Part shown: piece after piece, positions 4,991 through 6,253 of the stretch
Numbering within the stretch: the stretch's first letter is position 1
Layout: every line of letters begins with the position of its first letter
NCBI GenBank assembly: GCA_949288405.1
Contig: CASEKM010000095.1
Span: 1-6,253, forward strand
Reading direction: 5' to 3'
From: an uncultured bacterium
GTDB taxonomy: Bacteria > Bacillota > Clostridia > Oscillospirales > Oscillospiraceae
Length of the DNA stretch: 6,253 nt
Notes under the pieces: model-generated
What the model was told of the DNA's origin: nothing
Databases searched by the model: none
Seen by the model: the letters and a program-made list of their open reading frames with translations, nothing else
Made by a program: the position numbers and the translations under genes

Positions 4991-6118
4991 TTATTGTACC
5001 GCTTTGATCAGCCGCAGGGCATCCTCCAGAGTCCGCTGGTAGTAGACTGCACTTCTGGAGGCATACTCCCGAAAATCCTGGGCGGAGCGGTCGATGCTGA
5101 ACATTGCGGTCACCCCCAGCTCATAGGCAACTCCGGCGTCTTCCGCAATGCTGCCCACCAGGGCCAGCAGAGGGATGTCCCGAGGCTTGGTGCGCTTCGC
5201 GATCCCGGAGATGACTTTCCCCTGAACGCTCTGACTATCGATCCGTCCCTCTCCGGTGATGACCAGATCGCTCCCCTCCAGCATGGTGTCAAATTGTACC
5301 GTGTCCAGCACACACTCAATGCCGGATTTCAGTTCCGCCCCAAGGAAGGCAACGCACCCCGCCCCCATGCCGCCGGCGGCCCCTGCCCCCGGAATTTGGG
5401 CCACAGAGCTCCCCAGATTCTGTTGAATGACCTCAGCCAGATGGGCCAGCCCAAAATCCAGCCGCTCCACCATCGCCTTATCCGCCCCCTTCTGAGGGCC
5501 GAACACGTGGGCAGCGCCCGTGGGGCCGCATAAAGGGTTCTCCACGTCGCACATGGCAGTAATTGTTACCCCCTCCAACACCATCCTCTCCTGGGCCACA
5601 TCGATGCGCTCTATTTCAGAGAGTGTTCCTCCTGTGGGGACAAATTCCTGGCCTCTTTGATTGTAAAAGTGTGCCCCCAGGGCTACGGCAGCACCGCAGC
5701 CTCCGTCGTTGGTGACGCTGCCTCCCAGGCCCAGCAGGATCTCCGTACAGCCGCTCTTTACTGCATGGGAGATGATCTGTCCTACCCCATACGTGGAGGC
5801 GGACTCCGGGTCCCTGCGTTCCCCCGCCATGGGCAGGCCCGCTGCGGCAGCCATCTCAACCACGGCAAGTTTCCCTTTGCGGGCATAGGCAGCTTTCACT
5901 GGTTCTCCAAATGGGCCCTGGACAGAAATGGTCACCCGCTCGGCTCCGATTGCCTCCTGAAAGCATTCCACCGTGCCCTCTCCCCCGTCCGCTACCGGCA
6001 CGGCAACAATTTGGCACCCGGGAAAAAACTTGGAGATGGACTCCCGGGCGATGGAGCAGATTTCCAGGCTGGAGAGAGTTCCCTTAAAGGAGTCGGAAAT
6101 GACAATACACTTTTTCAT
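4991..6118 (-). CDS. glycerate kinase (type 1, GlxK/GarK family)
   Basis: This 375-residue protein has the usual length of type-1 glycerate kinases and is complete. Family motifs run in order: SDSFKGTLSS at 8-17, PVADGGEGT at 41-49, LLGLGGSVTNDGG at 128-140, CDVENPLCGPTGAA at 190-203, VFGPQKGA at 205-212, GAGAAGGMG at 244-252 and VITGEGRIDSQSVQGK at 286-301. It phosphorylates D-glycerate with ATP in the cytosol; most characterised family members give 2-phosphoglycerate, which feeds enolase. It starts 5 bp after the stop of a D-2-hydroxyacid dehydrogenase gene that would supply glycerate. The start is fixed by the family N-terminus, yet no Shine-Dalgarno sequence is visible before it, so translation probably depends on coupling to the upstream gene. 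Its third codon positions are clearly richer in A/T than those of that neighbour. An intrinsic terminator follows. The function is very likely; the exact product (2- or 3-phosphoglycerate) is not certain. Confidence 0.95.
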   Translation of the reverse strand: MKKCIVISDSFKGTLSSLEICSIARESISKFFPGCQIVAVPVADGGEGTVECFQEAIGAERVTISVQGPFGEPVKAAYARKGKLAVVEMAAAAGLPMAGERRDPESASTYGVGQIISHAVKSGCTEILLGLGGSVTNDGGCGAAVALGAHFYNQRGQEFVPTGGTLSEIERIDVAQERMVLEGVTITAMCDVENPLCGPTGAAHVFGPQKGADKAMVERLDFGLAHLAEVIQQNLGSSVAQIPGAGAAGGMGAGCVAFLGAELKSGIECVLDTVQFDTMLEGSDLVITGEGRIDSQSVQGKVISGIAKRTKPRDIPLLALVGSIAEDAGVAYELGVTAMFSIDRSAQDFREYASRSAVYYQRTLEDALRLIKAVQ

Positions 6119-6123
6119 ACGCG

Positions 6124-6253
6124 CTATTTGTTGACCACGTTGATGGGTTTTCCCTCCAGATAGGCCTTCACGTTCTCCACGGTGATGTCCATGATGCGCT
6201 GGCGGGCCTCCTTGGCGCCCCAGGACATGTGGGGGGTGATGATGCAGTTGGGG
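6124..6253 (-). CDS. D-2-hydroxyacid dehydrogenase, C-terminal end (partial; glycerate dehydrogenase/hydroxypyruvate reductase-like)
   Basis: The last 42 residues of a gene that enters from the right edge are present, ending in TAG. They read PNCIITPHMSWGAKEARQR, then a helix (IMDITVENVKAYLEG) and KPINVVNK. The TPH-x-SW-x-x-x-EAR pattern is the C-terminal signature of NAD(P)-dependent D-isomer 2-hydroxyacid dehydrogenases: the histidine is the expected general acid, and the nearby tryptophan is typical of the glycerate dehydrogenase/hydroxypyruvate reductase branch. That branch reduces hydroxypyruvate or glyoxylate to D-glycerate or glycolate. Linkage 5 bp ahead of a glycerate kinase supports D-glycerate as the product. 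Third positions are nearly all G or C, unlike the kinase. The rest of the protein lies outside the window, so cofactor preference cannot be judged. Confidence 0.85.
   Translation of the reverse strand, partial: PNCIITPHMSWGAKEARQRIMDITVENVKAYLEGKPINVVNK

Noticed and set aside
4994..5533. 179-codon open frame on the plus strand opposite glycerate kinase
   Set aside because: The opposite strand encodes the conserved kinase motifs throughout. This frame has no family resemblance.

Overview
The window reads as chromosomal DNA of a high-GC member of the Clostridia, most likely a gut Oscillospiraceae/Flavonifractor-like bacterium. This is an inference from very GC-rich third codon positions (GCC, CTG, GAG, AAG, GTG), strong Firmicutes-type Shine-Dalgarno sites (AAGGAG, GAGGAGG), one classical hairpin-plus-U-run terminator, and the mix of gene families. 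I could not run a database search, so the genus is not fixed.

Left half, plus strand (50-3176): three closely spaced genes in one direction. They encode a PLP-dependent class I/II aminotransferase, a fumarylacetoacetate hydrolase (FAH) superfamily enzyme, and a 283-residue protein I do not recognise, with a Gly-rich N-terminal motif and a C-X2-C-X4-C tail. The set looks like a small catabolic cassette: an amino acid would be deaminated to a 2-oxo acid, whose chain is then handled by an FAH-type hydrolase, decarboxylase or lyase. The substrate cannot be read from the sequence. A possible internal promoter and GC-rich hairpins lie between the first two genes.

Middle (3177-3589): a convergent intergenic region of about 410 bp with no credible gene but dense inverted repeats, including a perfect 16-bp stem closed by a 4-nt loop and lacking a U-run. 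It could be a transcription barrier between converging units, a structured RNA, or a dispersed intergenic repeat.

Right half, minus strand (6253 down to 3590): the C-terminal end of a D-2-hydroxyacid dehydrogenase (glycerate dehydrogenase/hydroxypyruvate reductase-like) is followed after 5 bp by a complete type-1 glycerate kinase. Together they would turn hydroxypyruvate or glyoxylate-derived carbon into D-glycerate and then phosphoglycerate, feeding lower glycolysis. This unit ends in a strong intrinsic terminator (4883-4920). Downstream, a separate unit with an extended -10 promoter overlapped by a 26-bp dyad, and a leader of about 190 nt, encodes a secreted lipoprotein of the DUF3089 alpha/beta-hydrolase family.

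The stretch 3177-6118 has visibly more A/T in third codon positions than the genes on either side, so the hydrolase and kinase may have a different history from the flanking host-like genes. I see no CRISPR array, tRNA, rRNA, insertion sequence or phage gene.
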